From NCBI GenBank assembly GCA_036873135.1, contig JAPTYO010000002.1:38059452-38123451 (forward strand): DNA of 64,000 nt, written 5' to 3'. Positions 44,191 to 54,741 of the stretch are shown here, one piece after another. Positions within the stretch are counted from its first letter, which is position 1. Each line of letters begins with the position of its first letter. The DNA comes from Clarkia xantiana subsp. parviflora. Its lineage: Eukaryota > Streptophyta > Magnoliopsida > Myrtales > Onagraceae. The notes under the pieces were generated by a model that saw nothing but the letters and a program-made list of their open reading frames with translations, was not told where the DNA came from and searched no databases. Made by a program: the position numbers and the translations under genes.

Positions 44191-45480
44191 GTTGCCGCAA
44201 AGACGAATCAAGTAGAACCTGATAGTCATATTGCTGAACCAGGAATGCCACAACTACCTAGAATGCCCATTGTTTCCAGTGGGAGTGATCCGACCAACTT
44301 GGTTCCAGGTCCTAGTGATCAAGGAATTCATCTCGGAAATAAAACCCCGAGACCAAGAGGTCATCTAAGGAAAGTTGTAGGTCAAGGTTTTAGCACTGCC
44401 CTTGTTCCCAATGGAAGTGATGCTACGATAAGAGGCATTATTCCGAGTGGCGTTCAGACTCAAGATGGGATTAACAAGCCTAGACGAAAGTCAAAGGCAT
44501 CGAACCCATCGAGTAGGGTGATAACCTCACTCTAACGACTGTTAGTGAGAATTGGAAAGACCTCAAATGGAGAAATGGAGGAAAATAATAAATGGGAGAA
44601 ATCGCCTAAATGAAAGCCATTATAGTCTGTAGTTGATTTACTTGCTAACCACATGGGCACAAGGATAAGGTGAGTCCTGAAAAGAAGGCTCACCACTGAT
44701 GAAAAAGGTAGGGTGGTGAGAAACCTGACTTGTTGCGAAAGGATATACCCAACTTAACGGAGTGGACTTTGACGAAACATACTCACCAATTGTGCGTTAT
44801 ACCGCAGTACGGGCCATTCTGGCCTTGGTCGCAAGTCTCGATCTAGAGCTTCACTAAATAGATGTTAAGACCACATTTCTCCACGGAAACCTGGAGGAAG
44901 AGATCTACATGGAGCAACCGGAGGGTTTCATTACTCCTGGTAACGAACGTAAAGTTTGTAAACTCCGAAGGTCTATATACGTTCTTAAACAGTCGTCTCG
45001 GAAAAGGTACCTCATATTCCACGAGGAAATCGTAGGAAACGGATTCGTGAATCTTCACGAGGATCCATGCGTGTATTATAAGACCTCCAGGTCTAAGTAT
45101 GTCATCTTAACCTTATATGTTGACGACATACTCATTGCCGCAAACGACGAACCGGTTGGCATCTGTATTTGAGATGAAGGACATGGGAGAAGCCACGCAC
45201 ATCCTAGGCATTAAAATTGCTAGAGATCGGGATACCTGGAAATTATGTCTATCTCAAGAAGCTTATATCAACAAACTGTTGAAAAGGTTCAGATTACAAG
45301 ATGCCAAACCCGTGGATACACCGGAGGTGTTTGGATGCGCACTGTCAAAACGTGACGGCCCCAAGAACCTGGCTGAGCGAGAACAGATGAAGGGTGCAGA
45401 GTACTCAAGCATGGTTGGTAGTTTGATGTACGCCATGCAATGCACCCGTCCGGATATCTGTTACGCCTAGGGCCTAGTAG
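44191..45480 (+). pseudogene. Reverse transcriptase of element D
   Basis: 44245-44535 is a Pro/Ser-rich linker (GSDPTNLVPGPSDQGIHLG), typical between copia integrase and RT. RT follows in pieces: YSPIVRYTAVRAILALVAS, TAA near 44857, VKTTFLHGNLEEEIYMEQPE, LTLYVDDILIAAND (YVDD from about 45116), a shift, then MKDMGEATHILGIKIARDRD and GSLMYAMQCTRPDICYA with TAG at 45468-45470. RVT_2-type copia RT; several mutations. Confidence 0.85.
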
Positions 45481-46056
45481 CACGTTTCCAATCAGATCAT
45501 GGCTATCAACATTTAAAGGTTGTAAAACGAATTATTCGTTATCTGAAAGGTACTGCCAACTACGCACTGTGCTATGAGGGCGGGAAGTTAGAATTGACCG
45601 GTTACAGTGACGCCGACCATGGTGGCGATCCGGATGATCGTAAGTCCACCACAGGAGAAGTCTTTCTCTTTGCTAATCCCGCCATTTCATGGACGAGCAA
45701 GAAGCAAACCTGTGTCGCGCTGTCCACGATGCAATCAGAATTCGTAGCCCTCTCAAAGAACGCACAGGAAGCGGTCTGGCTGAAAAGGCTTCTTACTGCG
45801 CTGCTTGATGGCGATGTCGGGAGTAAACCTGTGAAGGTGTTCTCTGACAGTCAGGCAGCCATTGCGGCAGTAAAGAATCCAAAGTACCATAGTAGGACAA
45901 AACACATTGATGTGAAATATTTTTATGCTAATTCTATGATAGAAGAGAATATAATCACTTTGGAATACTTGTCCACTTGTGGACCCATTAACTAAACCAC
46001 TACGCAGGGAGATATTCGAAAAGCACATAAAACTGCTTGGATCATGTAGGGTTTAA
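45481..46056 (+). pseudogene. RNase H of element D
   Basis: The frame 45594-45995 has GYSDADHGGDPDDRKSTTGE, LSTMQSEFVALSKNAQEAVW, FSDSQAAIAAVKNPKYHSRT and KHIDVKYFY, the standard copia RNase H acidic and His residues. The true C-terminus (TKPLRREIFEKHIKLLG) is in another frame after a shift near 45975 and ends about 46056. Confidence 0.85.
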
Positions 46057-47177
46057 AAGTGACATGTATCTGTGATAACATTTTGATATTAAAAGTTACA
46101 TTTTTGATCAACGAAAGAATTGCAGTTGAGTTTATGATCAATCAACGTCATAATGTTTGAATACATCAGATTTACGGTCTATAAACTAAGCCGTAGGAGG
46201 ACGCAATCCTCCGACAAAACTATGTCAAATGTGGGCCATACCTAGTCACACAGGTACGGTTGTCTTGCAGTGGAGGGAGGCATCTACCAAGCAAGACTGG
46301 CTAAGAATCAAGGGTATAAACCTGATTACGCAGGACGATTATCTAGTCTCGAAGTAACTCGACATGATCTTCGTTTTGCAAATCGTTGTGATGAACTTCG
46401 TTCGTCATTAATCCACATTCTGGGCCAGATGAGAATATGTGATAGCATGGTTTACATATCCCATTCATGTCAACTTGAATGTTCAGGTATGCTATCGACG
46501 CGTGCTTCATACTGCGCGTGCCATGTTCGACCACGGGGTCACTGCTAGGTTGTGCTAGAAAAGAATCCTCGTGATTCTAGCTAGCGCAAACTTCTTCACC
46601 TCGAGCGTGTGATTGATCCCGGGAGCCTTATGAAGAGGCACTCAAAGTATCCTCACGGACATGGAACTCATATCTAAGGTCAGGCTCAATGTTCGCTTCC
46701 CGGCTTACGAGCATAGTGCTGAACAAAAAGGCCCAGTGACCACGTCTTTGGAAACCGTTTGGGTTTGACTAAGGATATGAGCGACGAGGATGGTCAAGTT
46801 CACCTGTAATTCACCAACTCTTGTATTCACTAGGTGGCCACCAACCGGATATTAGTTGAAGGTTATGAATACTTGTACAGATGCCTTGGAGAAGTGTTCC
46901 TATGAGGAAACTCGGAAAAAGGAGAATTTTCAGTTGACCTAGGATACAGCGCGACACTATATAAATGTTGTTTATAACAGGTTGATTAGAGAAAATGGAA
47001 TCAACGTTTTGCGGGCGCTACAACACTCCTAACAGATGAGTAGCACGATGCCCGTCATGTCCGCCGGTCGTACGACAAACCTCGTATGAACTATTTAGAA
47101 GCAAGGGCGAGATCAAAGGAGTGAAATGTTGATGCAAATTTGGACGACAATACATTAACAGGCACCCTCCCATTCCG
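46057..47177 (+). other. Element D 3' untranslated region
   Basis: No gene. The frame 46270-46548 lacks any known motif. It ends at the polypurine tract. Confidence 0.5.
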
Positions 47178-47189
47178 GCGAGTGGGAGC
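47178..47189 (+). other. Polypurine tract of element D
   Basis: GGCGAGTGGGAGC-type purine run directly before the 3' LTR. Confidence 0.6.
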
Positions 47190-47743
47190 TGTAAGCATAT
47201 GGTGATGGGTGCCGTAAATGGAAGCCTATAATATGTATATGTTACATAAGTTAATTAAGTACATGTTACATTAGGACATTGGTCTAGACCCAAATCCCAA
47301 TTGACATGAGAGGCCCAAAGTTGGGCCTCCCTTATACATAGGCCGGCCGAAATATTAGTGAGGGGTAAAGTGGACTTTTGTCCATTTAACTCCTCATATA
47401 TATATGGGATGTTACAGGTTTTATTGGGGTCAATCACAATACCTCTCTAGTGGTGATTTGAGAGAAAACCCTCCCCTCAAACCATCACTTCGGCCGAACC
47501 ACACATTCACTAAGGGTGTGCAAATTTTCCTTCGTGCAAACACTCCGGAGATCCGTCCCTTGTCAAGAATTGATCTGAGGCCTTGAAGTGGAGAATATAC
47601 CGCGTAGGGATTCCTTCACAAGAACCTCTACGGGTGTCGACCGGAGGATCGTGAACTCCCCTCTGCAAGGATCTTGGTACTACGGACTACTTGTGAGGTA
47701 TGTGCGAATCTTCCGCTGCGTAATATCGATTACTAACATACAC
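47190..47743 (+). repeat. Element D 3' LTR, truncated by element K
   Basis: It begins TGTAAGCATATGG and aligns with 28885-29440. About 50 terminal bases are absent; K sequence starts at 47744. TATA at 47397-47405, with a partly decayed inverted repeat at 47366-47389 seven bases upstream. Confidence 0.85.
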
Positions 47744-49369
47744 TGTCAGACCTATATCTGACCTAAAGCGATATTACGTTATGAAAATGTGAATTTTAAA
47801 TAGAGTCGCCACTAGTTAATTTAGGTTAACTAGAATCCTACATTGCCTAAGTGAAACGTGAGTTAAACCTAGGTCTAAAATTGATCTACGATCAAAGATT
47901 TTGGATTCTGGGGTTCTATTACGAATTAAAAATATAATTTTTAATCACGCCCTTTCGGTACTCAATTCACTTAATTTGCCAATTTTTTTTATTAGTCAAT
48001 TCTGTAATATTAATCTAACGATGTCAAGATCCGAACGAAATTTTATCATATGCAAAAAATATTGTCAACTATAGTCCTAAATCTAAAAAATTAATTATAA
48101 CCTATACCTTCTAGTAAAAATAAAATCTAAAAAAGATTCTAACATGTTTAAGTCCCAAACAACCTACTATATTTAACATATATACATACTTGAACAATTA
48201 AACATGTTATCAAATTAAATCCAGTCAACTACAATTAAACTTATAATTAAAATTAACCAAACTATATTTAAACTATTAATTAAATTAATTAATTACATTA
48301 ACTATTAATTAGACCTGATTAATTGCAATTAACATAATAACATTCAATTGAATATATATATAATAATAATGACATAATAATTGAATAAATAAATAATAAA
48401 AAAAAAGTTACCTTCGTCTTCTTCAATTTGAAGACCAGCAGCAGGGACGGCCTGTGGAACGACGATGGGAAGGAACTGATCACCCGGCAGTAACGGACAG
48501 TAGCAGCGACGGAGACAACGGGTCCGGCAGCAACAGACGACGGCGCAGCAGAGGTCCGGCGGATCAGCAGCAGAGGAGAGGAGTGGACGTTGACTCGACC
48601 TCCGGAGGTCCGGCGAGTTTAGGCAGGAAGTGGTGTGGTCACGGTAGGGCACCGCGGATCCGAGGTCAGGTGTTGGCGGTCGATCTGGTGGTCATCGCTC
48701 CGAGGACAGTGGTGGTGCGGCGGCTATGGCGGCGTAGGTAGGCTGCAGGGCGCGAAGCTCCAGGCTACGGTGGCCGGAGATAGGCTAGCGAACGGAGGTA
48801 ACCACGTCGGACGGGGAGGATTCAAAAAAAAGAGAGAGAGAGAGAGAGAGAGAAGAGAGGAGAGAGAGAGAGAGCGGCAGAAAAAAAAGGTTTTTTTTTT
48901 TGTAAAACACAAACTAACAAAATCGCACGGGTTTCGAGACAGCTTGTATTATTATTTATTTTTGTGGTATTTTTCTGTCCTTTACAATGTAAAAGTAGAC
49001 CCCTATTTATACTAAAAACCTAGTCTAGATTACAGATAAAATTCAAATAAAAAATGCTAACAGATAATTATTCTAGAGAATATTCCTAGGGATATTATCT
49101 TTACAGATAATTATTTTTTTGAATAAAAAATAATATCTGGAGATAAATATATTACAGATAATTTTCTAAAAATAAAAAACTAATTATTATATATATATTT
49201 TTAAAAATTCTGAAATTATTAAATATATTCGAAATAATTTAAAATATATTTATAATAATTTTCCTAATGTGCCCTTGAGCATTTTTGGAGACTTTGTGGC
49301 TTGACGCGTCCGGAATTTGACGTATCATGTGTAACGCCGTTACGTCCGGGTCAAAATCGAGTGTTTACA
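47744..49369 (-). repeat. Element K LTR (1626 bp) with gene-like promoter and leader
   Basis: On the minus strand: TATAAATAGGG at 49016-49006, then T-rich sequence, a (CT)n tract (48882-48828), a GC-rich stretch of about 400 bp (48828-48420) and a good splice donor GAAG/GTAAC at about 48412. The remainder (47744-48400 and 49020-49260) is AT-rich. Frames in the GC-rich part (48344-48652 minus, 48454-48741 plus) have no known motif. Confidence 0.6.
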
Positions 49370-49529
49370 GTTTGCCCCTCTTTGGACGAACTCCCGTAGA
49401 ACGTGTTCGAAGGGGTTTGTCCAAAGACGAGGAAACACTGATTTTGACCAGAAAGTATATTCTCTTCCAATTCTTCAAAGTCTTCAAGGTGGCTCATATG
49501 CTTATTCTGGTGTGGAAAGATAAAACCTC

Positions 49530-50350
49530 TATCGGCGGAATGCCTGTTGGCGGTGCCTCCATTAGCGATGCAGAAAGTAAAGCCTCCAGTGGCGGTGCGG
49601 AAAAGTAAAGCCTCGGTCGGCGGTGCCCCTGTTGGCGGTGCCTCCGTTGGCGGTGCAGAAAGTAAAGACCTCAATCGACGATGCCTCCAGTGGCGTGCGA
49701 CAAGGAAAAGCCTCCAGTGGCGGTGCGGAAAGTAAAGCCTCCGGTGGCGTGCAGAAAAGTAAAGTCTCCAGTGGCGTGCGGGAAAGTAAAGCTTCCAGTG
49801 GCGTGCGAGAAAGTAAAGCCTCCAGTGGCGTGCGGGAAAGTAAAACCTCTAGTGGCGTGCGGAAAAGTAAAGCCTCCAGTGGCGTGCGGAAAAGTAAAGC
49901 CTCCAGTGGCGTGCGAAAAAGTAAAGCCTCCAGTGGCGTGCGGAAAAGTAAAGCCTCCAGTGGCGTGCGGAAAAGTAAAGCCTCCAGTGGCGTGCGGAAA
50001 AGTAAAGCCTCCAGTGGCGTGCAAAAAAGAAAAACCTCGATCGACGATGCCTCCAGTGGCGTGCGACAAGGAAAAGCCTCCAGTGGCGTACAGTAAAATA
50101 AAAACCTCGATCGACGATGCCTCCAGTGGCGTGCGACAAGGAAAAGCCTCTAGTGGCGGTGCAGAAAGTAAAGCCTCATATGTCTGAGAAATGCCTCTAG
50201 TGGCGTCCGATGGAGAAGAGCCTCTAGTGGCGTGTGTCGGAGAAATGCCTCTAGTGGCGTCTGTTTGGAGAAGAGCCTCTAATGGCGTTTGTTGGAGAAG
50301 AGCCTCTAGTGGCGTTGGTTGGATAAGGGCCTCGAGTGGCTTGACGACTT
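49530..50350. repeat. 27-bp tandem array of element K
   Basis: About 25-30 units on the core GCCTCCAGTGGCGTGC, with a period of 27 bp in the regular middle (GTAAAG start to GTAAAG start). The last part has 27-33 bp variants. Since 27 is a multiple of three, frames stay open on both strands (for example 49671-50396 minus and 49681-50187 plus). I treat these as repeat artefacts. Confidence 0.92.
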
Positions 50351-51350
50351 GAATGCACGTCCCTAATTTTTGCCTAAATTGCGCATGACGCGACAACTTA
50401 GCAGGATCTTTTTTTTATTATTATTATTTTTAATCTCTCATATTCTCTCTTTTTGCCACGGTCAAAATTTTAGACCGTGCTCCTCGGTTTTCCTGATTTT
50501 TGCATGGATTTCCCCTTGGGGTTTTTATTCCATCGGGATTTTATTTTCTCTCCTTTGCCATGATTGCAATTTCTGAATTTGCTATCATGCCCCTCATTTC
50601 CTAATTTTGCCTAGGCTGCCCTTTCAGGTTTTCAACCTAACGGAAGCACTCTTTTTTTTTTTTTGGTAGCCGGTTAAACGGTTGCTGTGACCCGTACTTT
50701 ATTCCCCGTCTCGATGCGAGAGTATTTGTAGCCATTTAGAGGGTGGCTGTGACCCTTTCCTCACCGTCTTCAATGTCGCGAGAGCTCTTTTGATTTGTAG
50801 CCATTTGGAGGGTGGCTGTGGCCCTTTCATTTATTTCCATCGTCGATGTTCCAGGAATGCTCTTTCGATTTGTAACCGTTTTAAGGGTGGCTGTGGCCCT
50901 TTATTTTGTAGTCATTTTAGGGACGACTTGGCCCTTTTTTATTTTCCCACCCTTACAAGATTCGCGGGGTCACTCTTTTATCTGTAGCCATTTGGAGGGT
51001 GGTTGTGGCCCTTTATTTTGTAGTCGTTTTAGGGACAAATGAGGCCCTTTTTATTTTCCCGCCCTCACAGGATTCGCGGGGTCACTCTTTTATCTGTAGC
51101 CATTTGGAGGGTGGCTGTGGCCCTTTCACTTATTCTCCGCTTTTGATGTTGCGGGAGCGCTCTTTATCTGTAACTATTTTGAAGGGTGGCCGTGGCCCCT
51201 TTTTTTTAGGGATGACTGTGACCCTTTTATTTGTAGTTGGTTTATGGACAACTGTGACCCTTTTATTGCTTCATTGCTCTCACAAGATTTACGAACGCTT
51301 TCTTTATTTTTCTGTAGCCGATTAAAGGGCGGCTATGACCTTTTTTTTTT
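50351..51350. repeat. Second, longer-period repeats of element K
   Basis: Six or more copies of GTAGCCATTTGGAGGGTGGC followed by TGTGGCCCTTT recur at 80-110 bp spacing, with intervening GATTCGCGGGGTCACTC words. The text TTTTGCCTAGGTTTTCAACC or similar occurs on both sides of the array (about 50610 and 51445), suggesting a larger duplication. Confidence 0.8.
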
Positions 51351-51721
51351 TTTTTTTGCTCCTTTTTTTTTTTGCTCTTTTGCTTTTTTCATCTCACATT
51401 TTGCCATGATTGCCCCTACGGGTTTTCAATCATGCCCCTCTCCCTGACTTTTGCCTAGGTTTTCAACCTAGCGGGAATTTATTTTTTCTCTCTTTTTTCT
51501 TTTTTCAAATGGAAAGAAAATCTACAGAAACTAATCAACAACAACTATGTTACATGCCCCTAATAGCAGATTATACCTTTTAATTTCTCGGAACTTCTCC
51601 GGAGGAAAACTTGTCAAATAAGTTGATTATGTCGATGTCTTGAATGGATGATCCTTTCAATGGATGGACGACACCGACAATAAATTCTTCTTCTTCTTCC
51701 TCTCAAATGCTCTTTCATTAG
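51351..51721. other. Element K T-rich internal end
   Basis: Pyrimidine-rich, low complexity. Nothing coding is seen. F starts at 51722. Confidence 0.5.
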
Positions 51722-51902
51722 TGATGGATATACGCCCAATTTGAACCCGTTGACCTACAAACCGTGTTATTTTTATCACCCCGTTAATGATTATAAATCG
51801 AAACTTTGACCCGAACAACCCGCCGAAACACAACGGTCCGGACGAGGCAAAAGTACTCGTCCGGACCACGCGTCGAACTCACCTAGGTGAGATCGGGTTG
51901 GC
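51722..51902 (+). repeat. Element F 5' LTR, first part
   Basis: Diverged copy of the start of the A LTR up to GATCGGGTTGGC, where E is inserted. The LTR continues at 57642. Confidence 0.85.
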
Positions 51903-52178
51903 TATAGAGTATATAAGTTGATATGCTCACATTGCATCTTGTTACTTACACTTGCATTTACTTCCATCATGTCATTAGATGATTGTATAAGGCTATTATA
52001 TGGTGCATATATCATGTAGTACATGTTACATGGCATATGCACCTTGGTGCACCAAGTTAGGCACATAGGATAGTTAGTCCTAGTTGGTGATCCTTATCAC
52101 CTAGTATATATAGTTTACCTCTTGCATTGTAATCCCTAATCATCAATCAACAAATGATTCAACCTACTAAAGATATTA
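51903..52178 (+). repeat. Element E 5' LTR with TATA-adjacent inverted repeat
   Basis: TATATATAG at 52105-52113. GGTGAT (52086-52091) and ATCACC (52096-52101) form a stem with a CCTT loop three bases upstream. In the 3' LTR the only local change lies in the loop (CTTT). Confidence 0.9.
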
Positions 52179-52191
52179 TGGTATCAGAGCC
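52179..52191 (+). other. Primer binding site of element E
   Basis: TGGTATCAGAGCC abuts the LTR with no spacer. Confidence 0.85.
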
Positions 52192-52929
52192 ACCTCAAAT
52201 GGCGGCGCAACCACAAAGCTAAAGAAGACCAAGTTTCTTCAAACTTTTGCCTTAACATTCACCTTGTTCAAGTGTGGATTGGCAAATTCAGCTTCGTGGA
52301 TCATCTTTTCTACTTCAAGAATCCATTTCTTACTTAAGAATGGACATCTAGTAAGTGTAATTTCAAGAACTCAACACGCATAGATAGATCTGCACCTTGA
52401 CTAAGCAAAGCCAAGATGACTTAGTACTAGTTTGCTTGTTCTTGAAGAATTCAGCCTTGTTGAGCTGATTGCGTGTTTGATACTATCATTTTCTGGAGTT
52501 TGTATTGCTTCTCTAGATTTGGATATGGATTTTGAACTTATTTCAGCTGCGCCTCTTGCTTGAAATCTGGATATTCATTGCTTGGATTCACTTGCATACA
52601 CATTGCTCGGCTGAGGAGTATTTGTGACTGCTTTGAGCTTTGTGTTCATATCTTCATGAATTCTGAGCTTTCATCAATGGAGAATGGCTTCTAATCCATT
52701 TTTGTTGATCTTCAAGCTTTGAACATCACGAATTTTTTTGCGGAATTGTACGGACAATACCAAAAAGTGAGCTGGATTTTGTCTTACTATCAACAACCTT
52801 GGTGTACTACTTTTGTTTGTAGTGCAACCTTGTGTATGCCATTTTGCTTGGATTCCTGGCAGCTGATTTCTTGGATTTAGTTTCCCCTGACTCCATTTTG
52901 ATACCTACTTGTGTTGCTTGGGTTACAAT
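52192..52929 (+). other. Element E leader
   Basis: About 740 bp between the primer site and gag, without an accepted gene. Several short ATG frames precede gag. Confidence 0.6.
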
Positions 52930-54741
52930 ATGGCTCAAGACACCAATGTTGATGACCCCCTTTACATACACCCCTCAGACACCACTGGCCATATGCTCAT
53001 CCCTTTCCAACTTCAAGGGACCTCCAACTATCATGTTTGGAGCACCTCAATCAGGGAAGGCTTGTTGGTAAAGAACAAGCTTGGTTTTATAGATGGCACA
53101 TTCACAAGATTGGATGTTGATGTCAATGATAGAGTGAAATGGGATAGAGCAAATGCAATTGTCAAGGCATGGTTGAGGAATACTGTGGCCAAGGATTTGG
53201 TGAATGGTTTGGTCTACAACACAACTGCTTCTTCCATTTGGAATGACTTGAAGGAGATGTTTGATAAAGTGGATGGCACACAAATCTTCCAATTAACAAG
53301 GGAGATTTACCAAACATCTCAAGGTGTGCTCTCCATCACTGAATACTTTGCCAAAATGAAGCAACTCTGGGATGCTCTTGCTTCTATTGATGATTTGGAT
53401 CTTCAATGTGCTGGGGACATTGCCATTGTTAATGAACACAAGGAGAAGCATAAGTTGATGGCATTCCTTTTGGGACTGAATGACTCCTATGGACACATTA
53501 GGAGCACTTTTCTTATGAGACAACCACATCCTTCTCTTAGCATTGCCTTCTCTGTGTTGGTACAAGAAGAAAGCCAAAGGACAATCTCTGGTTCCATTGG
53601 TGATGTGGGTGAGGCAACTGCCTTATTCACTGGAAAGCACCCATCCTATGGTGGTGGTAGAGGCAATGGAAGAGGATATGCAAGGGGAAGAGGCTTTGCA
53701 AGAGGCAATGGCATTGGAAGAGGAAATGGCTTTGGTAGAGGTAACTTTAATCCTTCAAGTGGGAGACCACTCAATACTTGCAACTATTGTGGCAAGAGAG
53801 GTCACATTGAAGACAATTGCTACATCAAGCATGGCTACCCATATGATCACCCAATCCATCAAACCAATCCAAATGCTCCTAAGAGGAATTGGAATTCAGC
53901 CAATATTGTTGAAGAAGGTGGCAACTCAAGCACAATTGAGCATGTGGCAGCCAAGGACAAAAGGATATTTCATGGCACAACTGACAAAAGGATCCAACAT
54001 GTTGCTGCCCATAATGATCATTTTGATCATACACCTCTAAGCTTTGAAGATGTGGATCAAGCTCATGTCAACATGGCAGGTATATCTAGTGATTCTATGG
54101 TTTGGATAGTTGACTCAGGTGCTACTAATCATATCACTCATCAAATTGAGTGGCTACATGATTTGAAGAAGAGTGATTCTGATCACCAATATGTGCACTT
54201 GCCAAATGGTCACAAGTGCAAAGTGACTCATGTTGGTTCTTGCTCTTTCTCAAGTGGATTCACATTGACCAACATACTCTTGGTCCCTGACTTCAAGTTC
54301 AATCTGATCTCTGTATCTAGGTTACCTAGCCAGTTAAATTGCAAAGTGATCTTTACTTGTGATCATGTGTTACTTCAGGGCCAGAGTGGCAAGTCCATGG
54401 TGATTGGGGAATGGAATAAAGGACTATACACTTTGAAGGATGTGGTGCCTTCAAGCCCAAGGAAGTTAGCAGCTGCTTGCTTGGAGAATAAGGATGAAGT
54501 ATTGAGATGGCATAGGCGTTTAGGCCATGTCTCAGAACAATATTTGAATCATTTGGATGTTTTAGGCTTGAATAAGACATATGGTTGTATCAAACAATGC
54601 ACTATTTGTCCTCTTGCAAAACAATCTAGACTTTCATTTCCAATCAGTGATTCTATTGCTTCAAAGCCTTTTGATTTGTTCACATGGATTTATGGGGTCC
54701 TTACAAAGTGCCAACCTTCAAGAACAATCAATATTTCTTGA
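52930..54741 (+). CDS. Gag-protease and integrase N-terminus of element E
   Basis: I place the start at the ATG at 52930 (MAQDTNVDDPLYIHPSD); upstream codons are open but begin with TTG. Gag (about residues 1-230) has YHVWSTSIREGLLVKNKLGF and IFQLTREIYQTSQGVLSITE. A Gly/Arg-rich stretch (GRGNGRGYARGRGFARGNG) precedes the CCHC knuckle CNYCGKRGHIEDNC. Protease WIVDSGATNHIT is at about 54103-54138. The GAG-pre-integrase HHCC module is RWHRRLGHVSEQYLNHL..CTICPLAKQ. A one-base loss near 54675 shifts the frame just before the integrase core; the residues after that are out of frame. Confidence 0.92.
   Translation: MAQDTNVDDPLYIHPSDTTGHMLIPFQLQGTSNYHVWSTSIREGLLVKNKLGFIDGTFTRLDVDVNDRVKWDRANAIVKAWLRNTVAKDLVNGLVYNTTASSIWNDLKEMFDKVDGTQIFQLTREIYQTSQGVLSITEYFAKMKQLWDALASIDDLDLQCAGDIAIVNEHKEKHKLMAFLLGLNDSYGHIRSTFLMRQPHPSLSIAFSVLVQEESQRTISGSIGDVGEATALFTGKHPSYGGGRGNGRGYARGRGFARGNGIGRGNGFGRGNFNPSSGRPLNTCNYCGKRGHIEDNCYIKHGYPYDHPIHQTNPNAPKRNWNSANIVEEGGNSSTIEHVAAKDKRIFHGTTDKRIQHVAAHNDHFDHTPLSFEDVDQAHVNMAGISSDSMVWIVDSGATNHITHQIEWLHDLKKSDSDHQYVHLPNGHKCKVTHVGSCSFSSGFTLTNILLVPDFKFNLISVSRLPSQLNCKVIFTCDHVLLQGQSGKSMVIGEWNKGLYTLKDVVPSSPRKLAAACLENKDEVLRWHRRLGHVSEQYLNHLDVLGLNKTYGCIKQCTICPLAKQSRLSFPISDSIASKPFDLFTWIYGVLTKCQPSRTINIS

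Larger units (their letters stand above)
28885..47743 (+). mobile_element. Element D: copia element without protease-integrase, hosting C
   Basis: 5' LTR 28885-29440 plus 39863-39901 (split by C); primer site TGGTATCAGAGCC at 39903; gag (42119-42886), RT (about 44700-45480), RNase H (45481-46056), polypurine tract (47178-47189) and a 3' LTR (47190-47743) lacking its last about 50 bp because K was inserted. LTR divergence is high by eye (several percent), fitting an old element. The expected PR-IN region is replaced by noncoding sequence. Confidence 0.85.
47744..51721 (-). mobile_element. Element K: large LTR-retrotransposon derivative, no coding region seen
   Basis: A 1626-bp LTR (47744-49369) runs TGTCAGACC to GTGTTTACA on the plus strand. 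TGCCCCTCTTTGG after it (49370-49386) is a polypurine tract on the minus strand (CCAAAGAGGGGCAAAC), so this is the 3' LTR of a minus-strand element. The internal part visible (to 51721) is two tandem arrays and simple T-rich sequence. It is cut by F; the rest and the other LTR should lie to the right of the window. No protein motif is found. Confidence 0.65.

Noticed and set aside
44245..44535. Separate 96-residue gene in D
   Set aside because: Composition and place fit the Pro/Ser-rich linker between copia integrase and RT.
49671..50396. Long repetitive proteins on both strands (nine-residue repeats such as HATGGFTFP)
   Set aside because: They follow from a 27-bp repeat without stops; both strands are open equally and no start context or homology supports a gene.
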